Source of the DNA: Lewinellaceae bacterium
Lineage (GTDB): Bacteria > Bacteroidota > Bacteroidia > Chitinophagales > Saprospiraceae
DNA: 64,000 nt
Assembly (NCBI GenBank): GCA_016716135.1
Contig: JADJWX010000023.1
Coordinates: 1-64,000 of the forward strand
Reading direction: 5' to 3'
Shown here: one piece after another, positions 17,837 to 26,578 of the stretch
Numbering within the stretch: position 1 is the stretch's first letter
Layout of the letters: every line of letters starts with the position of its first letter
The notes under the pieces: model-generated
Databases searched by the model: none
What the model saw: only the letters and a program-made list of their open reading frames with translations
Told to the model about the DNA's origin: nothing
Made by a program: the position numbers and the translations under genes

Positions 17837-18646
17837 TCAGGGGAACAACACCGGGTTGAGCGGCGTATCGATCACGGCATTTACTTCGGCACCCGGACAC
17901 CAGGTATGCCAGTCGGCCTCCTGATTTTTATTCTCCGGTTGTTTCAGCCGCATATTCTTGTCCATGTAAATAATGGTCATCACCTTCCGGGTTTCATGGG
18001 TGTTGTTTGCACCGGCCCGGTGAAAAATCCAGCCGGAGTGGAAGCTGACTTCCCCGACATCGAAGGGCTCGATGATGTGCGGGAAATCGGTGACCCGTAG
18101 TTTTTTAGTCATCACCGCTTCACTCTCGTCGCCGATCATCAGATCGCGGCCTTCAACGATCCGGTGGCTGCCGGCGCTGAATTCGAGCGGCCCCATTTCA
18201 AGCGGCGTAGCTTGCAGGGGTATCCAGGCGGTGATCGTTTTGTCGGTTGCCAGTGGCCAGTAATACTGGTCGGCATGCCAGGGCGTGATGCCGCCATGGG
18301 CCTCCTTGAATAGGGCCTGGTCGTGGTACAACCGGACACCATCGACCTGCATGAGTTCGGCTGCCAGCCGGGCCAGGCGTCGGCTGAAGACAAGTTGCCT
18401 GATGTCGGGGTCTTCCCGCCAAAGATTCATCAATTGCAGGAAGGCTTTGCCATAGGTGTCCCGTTGTTCAAGCGGCGTTTCCACCTTGTTCAACCGGGCT
18501 ACTTTCGCGCTGATCACCCGGTTGAAATAAGCCACGACTTCCGGGTCCAGGACGTGTTTAATTTTTATAAACCTGTTTTTTTTAAAAAAGTCGATTTGTG
18601 CGTCCGCCAAGGGGAAGGGCTCGTCCAGAAGAGGTGAAAATTGCAT
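17837..18646 (-). CDS. Phytanoyl-CoA dioxygenase (PhyH) family protein
   Basis: 269 aa, Fe(II)/2-oxoglutarate oxygenase of the PhyH family. The facial metal triad is visible: His and Asp in TPWHADQYYWPL and the distal His in WIFHRAGANNTHETRKVM, where the following Arg would bind 2-oxoglutarate. It is soluble with no signal peptide. It ends four bases from the stop of the convergent metallo-hydrolase gene. Substrates of bacterial members vary widely and none can be inferred here. Confidence 0.88.
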   Translation of the reverse strand: MQFSPLLDEPFPLADAQIDFFKKNRFIKIKHVLDPEVVAYFNRVISAKVARLNKVETPLEQRDTYGKAFLQLMNLWREDPDIRQLVFSRRLARLAAELMQVDGVRLYHDQALFKEAHGGITPWHADQYYWPLATDKTITAWIPLQATPLEMGPLEFSAGSHRIVEGRDLMIGDESEAVMTKKLRVTDFPHIIEPFDVGEVSFHSGWIFHRAGANNTHETRKVMTIIYMDKNMRLKQPENKNQEADWHTWCPGAEVNAVIDTPLNPVLFP

Positions 18647-18734
18647 AAGTGGGCTATTCGGTAAAAAAACAAGTCAAAAATATGGAAGAAGTTGCTTCAT
18701 CCGTGCTGCATCAATGTTGTTTACCAATGTAGAT

Positions 18735-19484
18735 TTAATCAAACCAGCCGTACAAATCCTGCAACTGCAATTTTGATTTAGCGGTGGCATCCAGATCGCG
18801 CACGATTTCGCCCCGGTGCATCTGGATCAGGCGGTTGCCAAAGCGCAGGCTCTCCGACAGGTTGTGGGTGATAAAAACAGTGGTCAACTGATATTCCGCA
18901 ATCAGTTTTTCCGCCGTTTGCATGACCACGGCTGCTGATTTGGGATCGAGTGCTGCCGTGGGCTCGTCGAGCAAAAGAATATCGGTATGGTCCATCACGC
19001 TCATGAGCAGGGTGAGTGCCTGCCGTTGGCCTCCGGAAAGGGTGCCCATGGGTTGCTGGAGTTTTTCTTCGAGGCCTAATCCCAGGCCGGCAATTTTTTC
19101 CCGGACGTTTTTTTTAAATGCCTGATCAATGCCGATGCGGAGCGTTTTCGGGCGGGTGCGCAGGGCCGCCAGGCGAAAGTTGTCGAGAATACTCAAATCC
19201 GGCGCGGTACCCCCGAGCGGGTTCTGAAAAACCCGGGCGATCCAGCGGCTACGCCGGTACTCGGGGAGCTGGGTGACGTCTTCGCCATTGATCAGCAGCC
19301 GGCCCTGGCTGGGCCGGATGGCGCCGGCGAGCACGTTCAGCAGGGTAGTTTTGCCCGAACCGTTGGCGCCAAGCAGCACGAGAAAATCTCCGGCACGGAT
19401 GTGCAGTTGGATGTCCCGCAGCGCCGTCACTTCGTTGACCTGGCCGCGGTTGAATGTTTTTGTGATGAGATCAAATTTAATCAT
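18735..19484 (-). CDS. ABC transporter ATP-binding protein
   Basis: 249 aa. Walker A GANGSGKTT, signature LSGGQRQALTLLM, Walker B ILLLDEPTAALD and the switch His in VFITHNLSES are all present. It is the last gene of a three-gene unit; its ATG overlaps the permease stop (ATGA). It matches the ATPase of the uncharacterised import systems that pair a YvrC/TrpX-like binding lipoprotein with a single permease. Confidence 0.92.
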   Translation of the reverse strand: MIKFDLITKTFNRGQVNEVTALRDIQLHIRAGDFLVLLGANGSGKTTLLNVLAGAIRPSQGRLLINGEDVTQLPEYRRSRWIARVFQNPLGGTAPDLSILDNFRLAALRTRPKTLRIGIDQAFKKNVREKIAGLGLGLEEKLQQPMGTLSGGQRQALTLLMSVMDHTDILLLDEPTAALDPKSAAVVMQTAEKLIAEYQLTTVFITHNLSESLRFGNRLIQMHRGEIVRDLDATAKSKLQLQDLYGWFD

Positions 19485-20350
19485 ACAGCCTGGCGCCGGA
19501 CGAGTCGGGGGATACCCACGATCGTCAGGACAAATACAGCGGTTATCAGTTTGAGCATATTCGGATTGACGCCCAGCGAAAGTGCCACGGCCAAAACCAG
19601 TTGGAAGGCAATGCAGCCTGCCAGCACGAGCGCCAGTTGGAGCCCGATGTTTTGCACTTTGAGCCAGTTGATCAGCGCATCGCCGATGAGTACGGAGCCC
19701 AGGCCGACCAGGACGATGCCGATACCCATGTTGATGTCGGCAAAATTCTGGTATTGCGCTACCAGGAAGCCGCTCAGGGCAGTGAGTGCATTGGCGATGG
19801 CCAGCCCGATGATTTTCATCCGGTCGCTGTTGATCCCCAATGCGCGGGTCATCGATTCGCTGTTGCCGGTTGCGCGCATGGCGATGCCGAAATCGGTGCG
19901 CAGCACATAAGCCAGCAGGCCACTCAGGATAGCAAGAAAAAGTGCGCCTACCCAGAGTTCGTTAAAAATTGGTTTTTCAAAAACAGCCAACGCTGAAAAA
20001 ATGCTACCGACCTCAAGCAAGGGGATATTCGAACGCCCCAAAATGCTCAGATTCACCGAATACAAGCCGGTCATCACCAGAATGCCGGCGAGCAGTGCAT
20101 CGATCTTCAAACGGGTGTGTACCAGTCCGGTCAGGACCCCGGCCAGCGCACCGGCTAATACAGTAGCCGCAATAATGGCCGGCAATGACCAGCCCTGGAT
20201 GAGCAGTACGGCGGTTACGGCAGCGCCGAGCGTGTAGCTGCCGTCGGTAGTGATATCCGGGATGCGAAAGATCTTCATCGTGATGTAGATCCCGAGCCCC
20301 ATGGCCGCCAGGCAAAGTCCGAGGACAAAAGCGGTGAGGTAAAAGGTCAT
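19481..20350 (-). CDS. ABC transporter permease
   Basis: 289 aa from the ATG at 20350 (MTFYLTAFVLGLCLAAMG), which overlaps the stop of the binding-protein gene as ATGA; an upstream extension would run into that gene. There are eight or nine hydrophobic segments, and the family block TDGSYTLGAAVTAVLLIQG near the N-terminus is characteristic of the BPD-transport-2 type permeases in this transporter class. It would form the membrane channel with the neighbouring ATPase. Confidence 0.9.
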   Translation of the reverse strand: MTFYLTAFVLGLCLAAMGLGIYITMKIFRIPDITTDGSYTLGAAVTAVLLIQGWSLPAIIAATVLAGALAGVLTGLVHTRLKIDALLAGILVMTGLYSVNLSILGRSNIPLLEVGSIFSALAVFEKPIFNELWVGALFLAILSGLLAYVLRTDFGIAMRATGNSESMTRALGINSDRMKIIGLAIANALTALSGFLVAQYQNFADINMGIGIVLVGLGSVLIGDALINWLKVQNIGLQLALVLAGCIAFQLVLAVALSLGVNPNMLKLITAVFVLTIVGIPRLVRRQAV

Positions 20351-21327
20351 TTCGTCAGTGTTTGAAAGTTTCCGGGTACTTCGATCCCGAACCGTTCGGC
20401 GGCTTCCGGGTTGTACACGCGTTTGCGCAATTCCACCATTTCCCATTGCAAGCCATCGGTGGAGCCGGTTTTCAAAAACTGTGCGGCTTGTTTCCCGGCC
20501 TGATAGCCCCATTGATAAATATCGGCGCCATAGGCAGCCACCGCACCACGCGCTACCAGGCCGGCTTCACTGGTAAAAACCGGCACCCGGGCTTCGTTGC
20601 AGGATTTGAGAATGGTTTCAAAAGCGCCAAAAACAGTGTTGTCCGGATTGGCAAAAAAGGCGTCGATATTTTCATTGAGCAGGGCTGCGGTTACCAGTTG
20701 GGCATCGGCAGTGGCATTAACCGGCAGGGCGATAAGAGCAACATCGTACGTTTTAGCCAGTGCTTCCAGGCGTTCGAAGGCGTCGACAGATTGGGGTTCG
20801 GCCTGGTTATAAATCATGCCGACGCGCAGCTGACTGCCTTTGGGTTTTACCAGATTTGTGATAATCGCAAACGAGGTGTCGATGTAAGCCAAATCATCCG
20901 CTACGCCGAACAGGTTGGCGGGCGGGTTGCCGGCGGCGTCCTGTACGCCCATGATGGCCGGGGTTGGCGCTACCATCATAAAAATGGGGATTTTTTTGGT
21001 GTTTTGCAGGGCAGTAACCGTGGACAAGGTGGGGCAGGTAGCCATCAGCGTTACTTCCTGGGAAATAAAGTACTGCACGATTTGAGTCAGCGTGGGAATA
21101 TTCCCCTGGGCATTGCGATAAACCAGGTTCAGGGTTTTAGCGCCTTCGGAAAAACCACTCGCTTTCAGCGCGTCCAGAAAACCGGTTTTCGCCTGGGCAA
21201 TGGTGCTGTCTTCGAAAGCATCGACGAAGCCGACGGTAGGCGCCTGAGTGTTTTTGGTATTGGTACAGGAAATGTGGGCGAGAATGAGAACAAGCAGATT
21301 CAGGATGGTCGTTTTCCAGTTTTTCAT
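20347..21327 (-). CDS. ABC transporter substrate-binding lipoprotein (TrpX-like)
   Basis: 326 aa. I chose the ATG at 21327 because it starts a lipoprotein signal (MKNWKTTILNLLVLILAHISC) with the lipobox Cys at residue 21. The fold is that of the TrpX/YvrC-like periplasmic binding family (PTVGFVDAFEDSTIAQAKTGFLDALKASG; KKIPIFMMVAPTPAIMGV; LRVGMIYNQAEPQS). First gene of the importer operon. Members have been linked to aromatic amino acids or other small ligands, but no leader or riboswitch here reveals the substrate. Confidence 0.88.
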   Translation of the reverse strand: MKNWKTTILNLLVLILAHISCTNTKNTQAPTVGFVDAFEDSTIAQAKTGFLDALKASGFSEGAKTLNLVYRNAQGNIPTLTQIVQYFISQEVTLMATCPTLSTVTALQNTKKIPIFMMVAPTPAIMGVQDAAGNPPANLFGVADDLAYIDTSFAIITNLVKPKGSQLRVGMIYNQAEPQSVDAFERLEALAKTYDVALIALPVNATADAQLVTAALLNENIDAFFANPDNTVFGAFETILKSCNEARVPVFTSEAGLVARGAVAAYGADIYQWGYQAGKQAAQFLKTGSTDGLQWEMVELRKRVYNPEAAERFGIEVPGNFQTLTK

Positions 21328-21386
21328 GCGGCAAGTTTTTATGTAAACGGATTGGAACCCGAAGGTAGCAAGGAATAGCTGGCTAT

Positions 21387-21426
21387 AAAACAAGAAAGGC
21401 CGCCCGGTATTTTGTCCGGACGGCCT
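21387..21426 (-). terminator. Intrinsic terminator after the choice-of-anchor V gene
   Basis: On the minus strand a stem AGGCCGTCCGG / CCGGGCGGCCT (one mismatch) is followed by TTCTTGTTTT. It lies 25 bases beyond the stop at 21451 and before the transporter operon. Confidence 0.7.
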
Positions 21427-21450
21427 CTCCTGTTTATTTTTCAAATCAGG

Positions 21451-22323
21451 TCAAATTTTTACCAATCTGGAAATGCCTTTTTGATTTCCGTTTGAAACTT
21501 CCAGCACGTATGCCCCGGCTTTCCAGGTAGCTACTGGGAGTTGCAGTGCATTTGGCCCGGCTTCCAGGTTTTGTGCGGATTCCCAACAAAGTTGCCCATT
21601 CAGGTCAAAAACACGTAGCCGGACTTCACCATTTTGCTGCAATTGAAGACTGAGGTTGATAAAATGCGTAGCAGGATTTGGCCAGGTGGTCAACGGAATT
21701 TCAGTAACGGCGGGATTGTCTGTACCGGCCGGAATGGCCTCATTAATTGGTAAAACGTGGGCGTCGGTGCCGTCGCCGCTGGTGGATCCGTTGCGGTTTA
21801 CGGCATTGCCGGCGGCATAAAAAGTTACCGGCCCGGTGCCTTGCGGAGGTGCGGTCCAGACTACGTCGAAAACGGGCGTCAACGAAACATTATCATGCTC
21901 GGCGTAGGTTCGCCCGTTGGGTATTGTTGCGATTTTGTAATTGTTGACGGTGTTGTTACCCGGGTCGGAAAAGCCGTCGAGATCGGCATTGTCCGAATCG
22001 CGCAGGGCAATCATTTGAAACCCGTACCCGGTGAGGTTGGTGTTACTATTGGTCATACTGACGCGCGCCTTGTATTGCTGCCCGGGCAAATATTGCGTAA
22101 CAGTGTCGCCATTGTTGTCGATCAAATGAATAAATGTAACTGGGCCGGCAGCCCCAAAATGGCAATAGGAACAGGTGCGCGGCGAGCCGTTGGAATTGGA
22201 TTCATCTCCCGGCGCACCGGTATTTCCGCTTTGGGACTCGGAAGCCCGGCCATTTTTATTGCCGGGAAGAATCGTGAAACAAAGTACTCCGAAAAGGAGC
22301 AGACCGATCAGGCGAAATTTCAT
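21451..22323 (-). CDS. Secreted choice-of-anchor V protein with T9SS type A sorting domain
   Basis: 290 aa from the ATG at 22323 (MKFRLIGLLLFGVLCFTILPG). The choice-of-anchor V (reelin-like) region shows SGNTGAPGDESN, then CSYCHFGAAGPV, a CxxCH heme-like motif typical of the family, and FQMIALRDSDNADLDGF. The last 80 residues are a T9SS type A sorting domain (TTWPNPATHFINLSL, GAYVLEVSNGNQKGISRLVKI). Expected at the cell surface or in the medium. Function unknown. Confidence 0.88.
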   Translation of the reverse strand: MKFRLIGLLLFGVLCFTILPGNKNGRASESQSGNTGAPGDESNSNGSPRTCSYCHFGAAGPVTFIHLIDNNGDTVTQYLPGQQYKARVSMTNSNTNLTGYGFQMIALRDSDNADLDGFSDPGNNTVNNYKIATIPNGRTYAEHDNVSLTPVFDVVWTAPPQGTGPVTFYAAGNAVNRNGSTSGDGTDAHVLPINEAIPAGTDNPAVTEIPLTTWPNPATHFINLSLQLQQNGEVRLRVFDLNGQLCWESAQNLEAGPNALQLPVATWKAGAYVLEVSNGNQKGISRLVKI

Positions 22324-22441
22324 GTTTGCGTGTTTGTTGTGTCTGAAAAGAGGGTGTTTGACAAATTCAAACGGCAAAAGTTGAATATTCGCATGGAATA
22401 AAAATGTCCGGCCTTAACGAAAGCGCTTTTTCCGGGAAAAA

Positions 22442-23110
22442 TTAATGGACAAATTGATCCAGTTCATACAGCCGGTAGGCTTCGATAACCCGCACCAGCT
22501 CTGCTTCAAATTGCTGCACATCCGACACATTATGCTTTGCCAAACCTTTGGCCCAGGCTTTCCAGTCTTGCCCGGCTGATTTTTTCAGCGCAGCAAACCA
22601 GGGCTTTTGCCCGAGAAATAGGCTAAAACCCCGGATGCTTTCCCAGGCAGTGTTGTACTGGCGAAAACACGCCCCGTTGAAGTTGGTCTGCGGGCCATCC
22701 CAGTCTTGTGTGCAGGGAATAGCCAGGTAATTATTGGCCTCCCGGGCACAGCCCCGCCGCCCGGAAAAACTGTTTACGTATGCACAGGCAAGTAGAACAG
22801 AAGCCGGGACTCCAAACTTTTGTTGTTCGGCTACCATTGTTTTGCCGAACCGTTGCAGGAATGTAACTGCGGTGGCCTCGTCAATGTCGGGGAGTGGCAC
22901 CCTGGCGGCTTTTTCTCCGCCGCCAAGGTTCAGCATGGAAGCGCTTTTGGCGGAAGCAGGTTCTTCGGTATAAATTTCCGGACGTTCGTTAGAAGCAGGG
23001 GCGGCGGCATCATCTCCGCCTACATGCAAATTTTTGCGCACTGCCGCGATCAAAAGGATCAAAAGCAATGCAATGGTAAACCAGCGTTTTTTGATAAAAT
23101 CCCAATACAT
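22442..23110 (-). CDS. Glucosaminidase-domain protein, membrane anchored, active-site Glu apparently replaced
   Basis: 222 aa from the ATG at 23110 (MYWDFIKKRWF). One N-terminal membrane segment (FTIALLLILLIAAV), a low-complexity linker, then a GH73-like domain from about residue 85 (FLQRFGKTMVAEQQKFGVPASVLLACAYVNSFSG in two parts, then NNYLAIPC). Where active members read about LAQAxLESGxG, this protein reads LACAYVNSFSG, so the catalytic Glu seems to be Asn. It may bind rather than cut peptidoglycan. Divergent from recQ. Confidence 0.75.
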   Translation of the reverse strand: MYWDFIKKRWFTIALLLILLIAAVRKNLHVGGDDAAAPASNERPEIYTEEPASAKSASMLNLGGGEKAARVPLPDIDEATAVTFLQRFGKTMVAEQQKFGVPASVLLACAYVNSFSGRRGCAREANNYLAIPCTQDWDGPQTNFNGACFRQYNTAWESIRGFSLFLGQKPWFAALKKSAGQDWKAWAKGLAKHNVSDVQQFEAELVRVIEAYRLYELDQFVH

Positions 23111-23180
23111 GGCCGTAGGTATTTTTAAAAGGTGAACAGGTAAACATGCCTGCCGTTTCCTGTAGCACAAGGCCGGAGCT

Positions 23181-23232
23181 AATGTAAAACAATTTGTTTT
23201 TATTTTAAAACAATTTTTTTGTTTTACATTTG
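23181..23232 (+). promoter_or_regulatory. Inverted repeat with TACATTTG box between the glucosaminidase-like gene and recQ
   Basis: AATGTAAAACAA at 23181-23192 and TTGTTTTACATT at 23219-23230 are exact complements 26 bases apart. The right arm overlaps TACATTTG (23225-23232), a perfect TANNTTTG element 33 bases before the recQ ATG; the left arm gives a similar box (TACATTAG) facing the other way. This looks like a divergent promoter with possible shared regulation. Confidence 0.5.
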
Positions 23233-23265
23233 CCGGTCAGGTGTTGAAACCACAACGACAAACCA

Positions 23266-24873
23266 ATGACCCTTGATCGCGCCCGGCTTGCACTCAAAAA
23301 AGTATTTGGCTACGATACCTTCCGGCCACTTCAGGCTGAAATTATCCAGGCTGTTTATAGTAGCCGCGATGCGCTTGTGCTGATGCCTACCGGCGGCGGA
23401 AAAAGCATTTGTTTTCAGGTTCCTGCGCTGACTATGGAGGGAACGGCAGTGGTGGTAAGCCCCCTTATCGCGCTGATGAAAGATCAGGTGGAGGGCTTGC
23501 GTGCCAATGGCGCCCCGGCGGCTTTCATCAACAGCATGCTGACGGCCAATCAGACCCGCGAAGTGGAGGAGGAACTGCTTGCAGGTCGAATTAAGTTACT
23601 GTATGTCAGTCCGGAAAAACTCGTTTCACAAAATTTTCAACCATTATTGAAGCGGCTGAAGATCAGTCTTTTCGCGATTGATGAGGCACATTGCATTTCT
23701 GCCTGGGGACACGATTTCAGGCCGGAGTATACCCAACTAAAGTTTTTAAAAGCACAATACCCGGGGGTGCCTGTTTTGGCGCTCACTGCAACTGCCGATA
23801 AGCTGACCCGAAAGGATATCGCCGGGCAATTGCAACTGAATAACCCTGCGGAATTTATTGCCTCCTTCGACCGGCCGAATATCTCCCTGAGCGTTAGCCG
23901 GGGTCAAAAACGGTTCGAACAAATCCTTAGCCACTTAAAAAGCCATCCGGGGCAGTCGGGGATTATTTACTGTCTGGCACGCCGTACCTGTGAAGACCTT
24001 TCGGCAAAACTCAATGCCCGCGGGTTCAATACGGCATATTACCACGCCAATATGGCGCCGGGGGAGCGCAACCGCGTGCAAGAAGATTTTATCAACGATC
24101 GTGTTCCGATTGTTTGTGCAACGATAGCCTTCGGCATGGGTATTGACAAAAGCAACGTGCGTTTTGTTATTCACTACAATCTGCCGCGCAACCTCGAAGG
24201 TTATTATCAGGAAATCGGCCGTTGTGGCAGAGACGGACTCCCGGCTGAAGCTCTGCTTTTTTTTAGCTATCAGGATGTAAACACCTACCGGCAGATGTTT
24301 GAAGAAAGCGATGCGGTACAAGTCCAAAAGGATCTGAAAATTGCCAAGTTGAACCGAATGTATCAATTTGCGGAAGCACCAGTCTGCCGGCGTAAAACGG
24401 TGCTGCACTATTTTGGTGAATCCTACGATAAAAATTGCGGAAATTGCGATGTGTGCCGCAATCCACCCCGCCATTTTGACGGCACAGAGGCTGCACAAAA
24501 AGCCTTATCGGCACTAGTCCGCATGGAGGAAAATGTAGGGATGAATATGCTGGTGGACGTTTTGCGTGGCAGCCAGCGTCGGGAGATTTTCAACCTGGGG
24601 TTCAACCAAATCAAGACCTATGGCGCCGGAAAAGAGTATAGTTTTGACGAATGGCAGTTTTTGCTTTCGCAAATGTTGCACAACGGTCTGCTGGAGATTG
24701 CCTACGACGATAATAGCTGTTTGCGGGTAACTGAAGCCGGCAAATCCATTCTGTTCGATGGCAAAAAAGTACAACTTGCCTTGCCACCACGGCCGGAAGA
24801 AAAGACTGCGCCAAAAGAAGTTGCACAAAGACAATCAAACCGTACACAACTCCTTCGCGACGAACTTTTTTGA
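23266..24873 (+). CDS. recQ: ATP-dependent DNA helicase RecQ, N-terminal part (frame breaks at 24871)
   Basis: 535 aa in this frame. Superfamily 2 helicase with Walker A LMPTGGGKSICFQ, the DEAH box FAIDEAHCISAWGHDFRPEY, motif VI QEIGRCGRDG, the zinc-binding cysteines (CRRKTVLHYFGE, NCGNCDVC) and the winged-helix RQC domain. The frame hits TGA right after LLRDELF, inside CTTTTTTGAC; with five T instead of six it would read ELFDRL and run on into the HRDC domain. The gene is therefore one recQ of about 717 aa interrupted by a +1 shift. Confidence 0.93.
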   Translation: MTLDRARLALKKVFGYDTFRPLQAEIIQAVYSSRDALVLMPTGGGKSICFQVPALTMEGTAVVVSPLIALMKDQVEGLRANGAPAAFINSMLTANQTREVEEELLAGRIKLLYVSPEKLVSQNFQPLLKRLKISLFAIDEAHCISAWGHDFRPEYTQLKFLKAQYPGVPVLALTATADKLTRKDIAGQLQLNNPAEFIASFDRPNISLSVSRGQKRFEQILSHLKSHPGQSGIIYCLARRTCEDLSAKLNARGFNTAYYHANMAPGERNRVQEDFINDRVPIVCATIAFGMGIDKSNVRFVIHYNLPRNLEGYYQEIGRCGRDGLPAEALLFFSYQDVNTYRQMFEESDAVQVQKDLKIAKLNRMYQFAEAPVCRRKTVLHYFGESYDKNCGNCDVCRNPPRHFDGTEAAQKALSALVRMEENVGMNMLVDVLRGSQRREIFNLGFNQIKTYGAGKEYSFDEWQFLLSQMLHNGLLEIAYDDNSCLRVTEAGKSILFDGKKVQLALPPRPEEKTAPKEVAQRQSNRTQLLRDELF

Positions 24874-25420
24874 CCGGCTGATTGCCCTGCGCCGCACAAT
24901 CGGCCAAAAGCAGGGCATCCCGCCTTATCTTATTTTCAGTGATGCGACCTTAGAACAAATGGCGCAGAAGCGCCCCGTGACCGATGCGGATCTACTTTAC
25001 ATCAGCGGGGTTGGTGAGCGCAAGCTACAACTGTATGGCGACGCCTTTATTGGCGCAGTCCGCGAATTTGTGCGTAAAAAAGTTCAGGATGGTCAACATG
25101 TTCCCGGAAGTACATTTTTGCTTACCTGGGATTTATTCAAAGCAGGCCGTCCGATTCATGAAATTGCCCGTATCCGGGAAATCAGTCCGGTCACCGTTGT
25201 TAGCCATCTGGCCATCATGTATGAACGGGGGGAGTCCGTGGAAATATCAGAATGGGTGTCGCTTGAAGCCCTGGATCTTATTCAGGGAGCGCTTTCGTTG
25301 TTTGCGGAGCCTTACCAATTAAAGGAAATTTATGAGCATTTCCAGCAGCAATTCTCCTATGAAGCCATTCGCTTTGCCATTGCAGACGCAAAACGCAAGG
25401 AATGGCAACAACGTCGTTAA
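24872..25420 (+). CDS. recQ: RecQ C-terminal part: HRDC domain and helix-turn-helix tail, in the next frame
   Basis: About 182 codons following directly on the TGA of the upstream part. It begins DRLIALRRTIGQKQGIPPY and contains a full HRDC domain (IFSDATLEQMAQKRP, LLYISGVGERKLQLYGDAFIGAV) and a C-terminal HTH_40-like region (IHEIARIREISPVTVVSHL). There is no plausible separate start or promoter, so it belongs to the helicase. Either the sequence has one extra T in the T6 run at 24866-24871, the gene is naturally split, or ribosomes shift frame there. Confidence 0.88.
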   Translation, partial: DRLIALRRTIGQKQGIPPYLIFSDATLEQMAQKRPVTDADLLYISGVGERKLQLYGDAFIGAVREFVRKKVQDGQHVPGSTFLLTWDLFKAGRPIHEIARIREISPVTVVSHLAIMYERGESVEISEWVSLEALDLIQGALSLFAEPYQLKEIYEHFQQQFSYEAIRFAIADAKRKEWQQRR

Positions 25421-25427
25421 TGTTCAT

Positions 25428-25557
25428 AAAAAAGGCGAGGGCCGCAGCGCTCTCTCGCGCCACAGCCCCCGCCATCTTATAATAATCTCATGAAAAGTTG
25501 CTGTTTGTTGGTCAAAACACAAGGCACATCTTTTTGCTGCTTTGTTTCTTTTGACAA
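25428..25557 (-). ncRNA. Putative structured small RNA, copy 1 of 4 (not a family I recognise)
   Basis: On the minus strand the likely 5' end follows TTTGTA (25558-25563). A stem GTCAAAA/TTTTGAC (25549-25555 with 25511-25517) closes a 31-nt loop. A 12-nt linker leads to the conserved 12-mer CTTTTCATGAGA (25486-25497), then TTATTATAAGAT and an intrinsic terminator: GC-rich hairpin 25434-25473 followed by T6 (25428-25433). Upstream, TTGTCC at 25590-25595 is 26 bases from TTTGTA. The terminator lies 8 bases past the recQ stop, so it may also end transcripts in part of this convergent pair. No conserved peptide is encoded. Confidence 0.7.
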
Positions 25558-25726
25558 TACAAAGATGCGGCATCTTCCAGATAAAAAAAGGACAATTTTA
25601 GCATTTTAATTATTATTTTTTTTAAGCCAAAAGTAAGTCTTTGGGTTTCAAGTCATTGATTTTAAATAATTTGAACCTATTTAATTTGCGCAAAAACACG
25701 CGCTTCGGCAACACATATATATTAGT

Positions 25727-25865
25727 AAAAAACGGGAGGGCCGCATTGCTCGTTTGCAACGCGGCCCTCCCGCTAAGTCTATATTGTCTCATGAAAAGCG
25801 CAAAACAAGGGTCAAATGCATCCGATGTAACTCTGCCGCTTCCTACTATTTGCTCGCATTGACAG
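25727..25865 (-). ncRNA. Putative structured small RNA, copy 2 of 4
   Basis: Same layout as copy 1: TTTGTA box at 25866-25871, upstream ATGTCC at 25899-25904 (27-base gap), 5' stem GTCAATGC/GCATTTGAC (25856-25863 with 25811-25819, one bulge) closing a 36-nt loop, 12-nt linker, conserved 12-mer at 25787-25798, and an intrinsic terminator with a long stem 25733-25772 and T6 at 25727-25732. The stem sequence differs from copy 1 at both arms in a compensating way. The terminator stem differs entirely from that of copies 3 and 4. Confidence 0.7.
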
Positions 25866-26065
25866 TACAAAGATGCGAGTACATGCTTTTACACAATAGG
25901 ACATTTTCTTGCCTTAGTGCCGGGCTTAAAATATTAAATATTGCCCATTTTTTGAAATAAACAAATTGGTTATCAGTACTTTAATGCAACAAAAAAATGA
26001 TGCTTTTTCGTTACTGAATTTAATTATATTCGAAAGAAACCAACCTTATTCCGAAGGGCAGGGGC

Positions 26066-26191
26066 AAAAAAAAACCGCGGCACTCGTTTGTGCCGCGGCG
26101 GTTTCCCGTATATAATCTCATGAAAAGTCTACAACCTGGGGTTGATCAAACCGTTTTCTCTCTTATCTCTGCCGTTCTCTTTAATCAACGA
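26066..26191 (-). ncRNA. Putative structured small RNA, copy 3 of 4
   Basis: TTTGTA box at 26192-26197, upstream TTGTTC near 26225-26230 (27-base gap), 5' stem GTTGATTAAA/TTTGATCAAC (26180-26189 with 26141-26150, ten pairs with one G-U) closing a 29-nt loop, 13-nt linker, conserved 12-mer at 26116-26127, and a terminator hairpin CCGCGGCAC/GTGCCGCGG at 26075-26098 followed by T9. The 3' half from the 12-mer through the terminator is nearly identical to copy 4, which shows recent duplication. Confidence 0.72.
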
Positions 26192-26578
26192 TACAAAAGT
26201 GCAGGAATTGATACCACTGCCAAAGAACAAAAAAAGGCATTTGTTGAGACGTCAAACAGCGACATTTTAAGGGCTTCAATGATAAAATAGAACACAACAA
26301 ATTGATTAACAATGATTTGTTGTTTTTAAATAGGCTGCTCAGGCTCGCTTTTGTTGAAAAAAAAGATTTTTTTTCACGATATTTTTGTTGAAAAAACTTT
26401 TTTGCGGTTAAAAAAAACGGATTTATCAACCCTGAATCTCGAAAAACCGGTTGCCTGTTGATTTTCTTTTGTTGGCTGTGTTGAGCGCATCAGCTGGGTC
26501 GTTGCCACGGGAAGCAGCATGCAGCCCTAAAGTTGTACGGGTAGGTTTAGTATGTTTTTCAGTAGGAGGGGCAGGGGC

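Noticed and set aside
20362..21378. Long plus-strand open frame opposite the ABC binding-protein gene
   Set aside because: It is the antisense of a well-conserved lipoprotein and has no family resemblance. Similar long antisense frames at 3875-4906, 11552-12556, 31179-32036, 35491-36519 and 45377-47149 were rejected for the same reason.
25480..26290. Small plus-strand reading frames starting ATGAAAAG in all four repeats
   Set aside because: The peptides after MKS are unrelated between copies and differ in length, while the RNA stems covary and the terminator T-runs lie on the minus strand. The shared ATG is better explained as the complement of a conserved RNA 12-mer.
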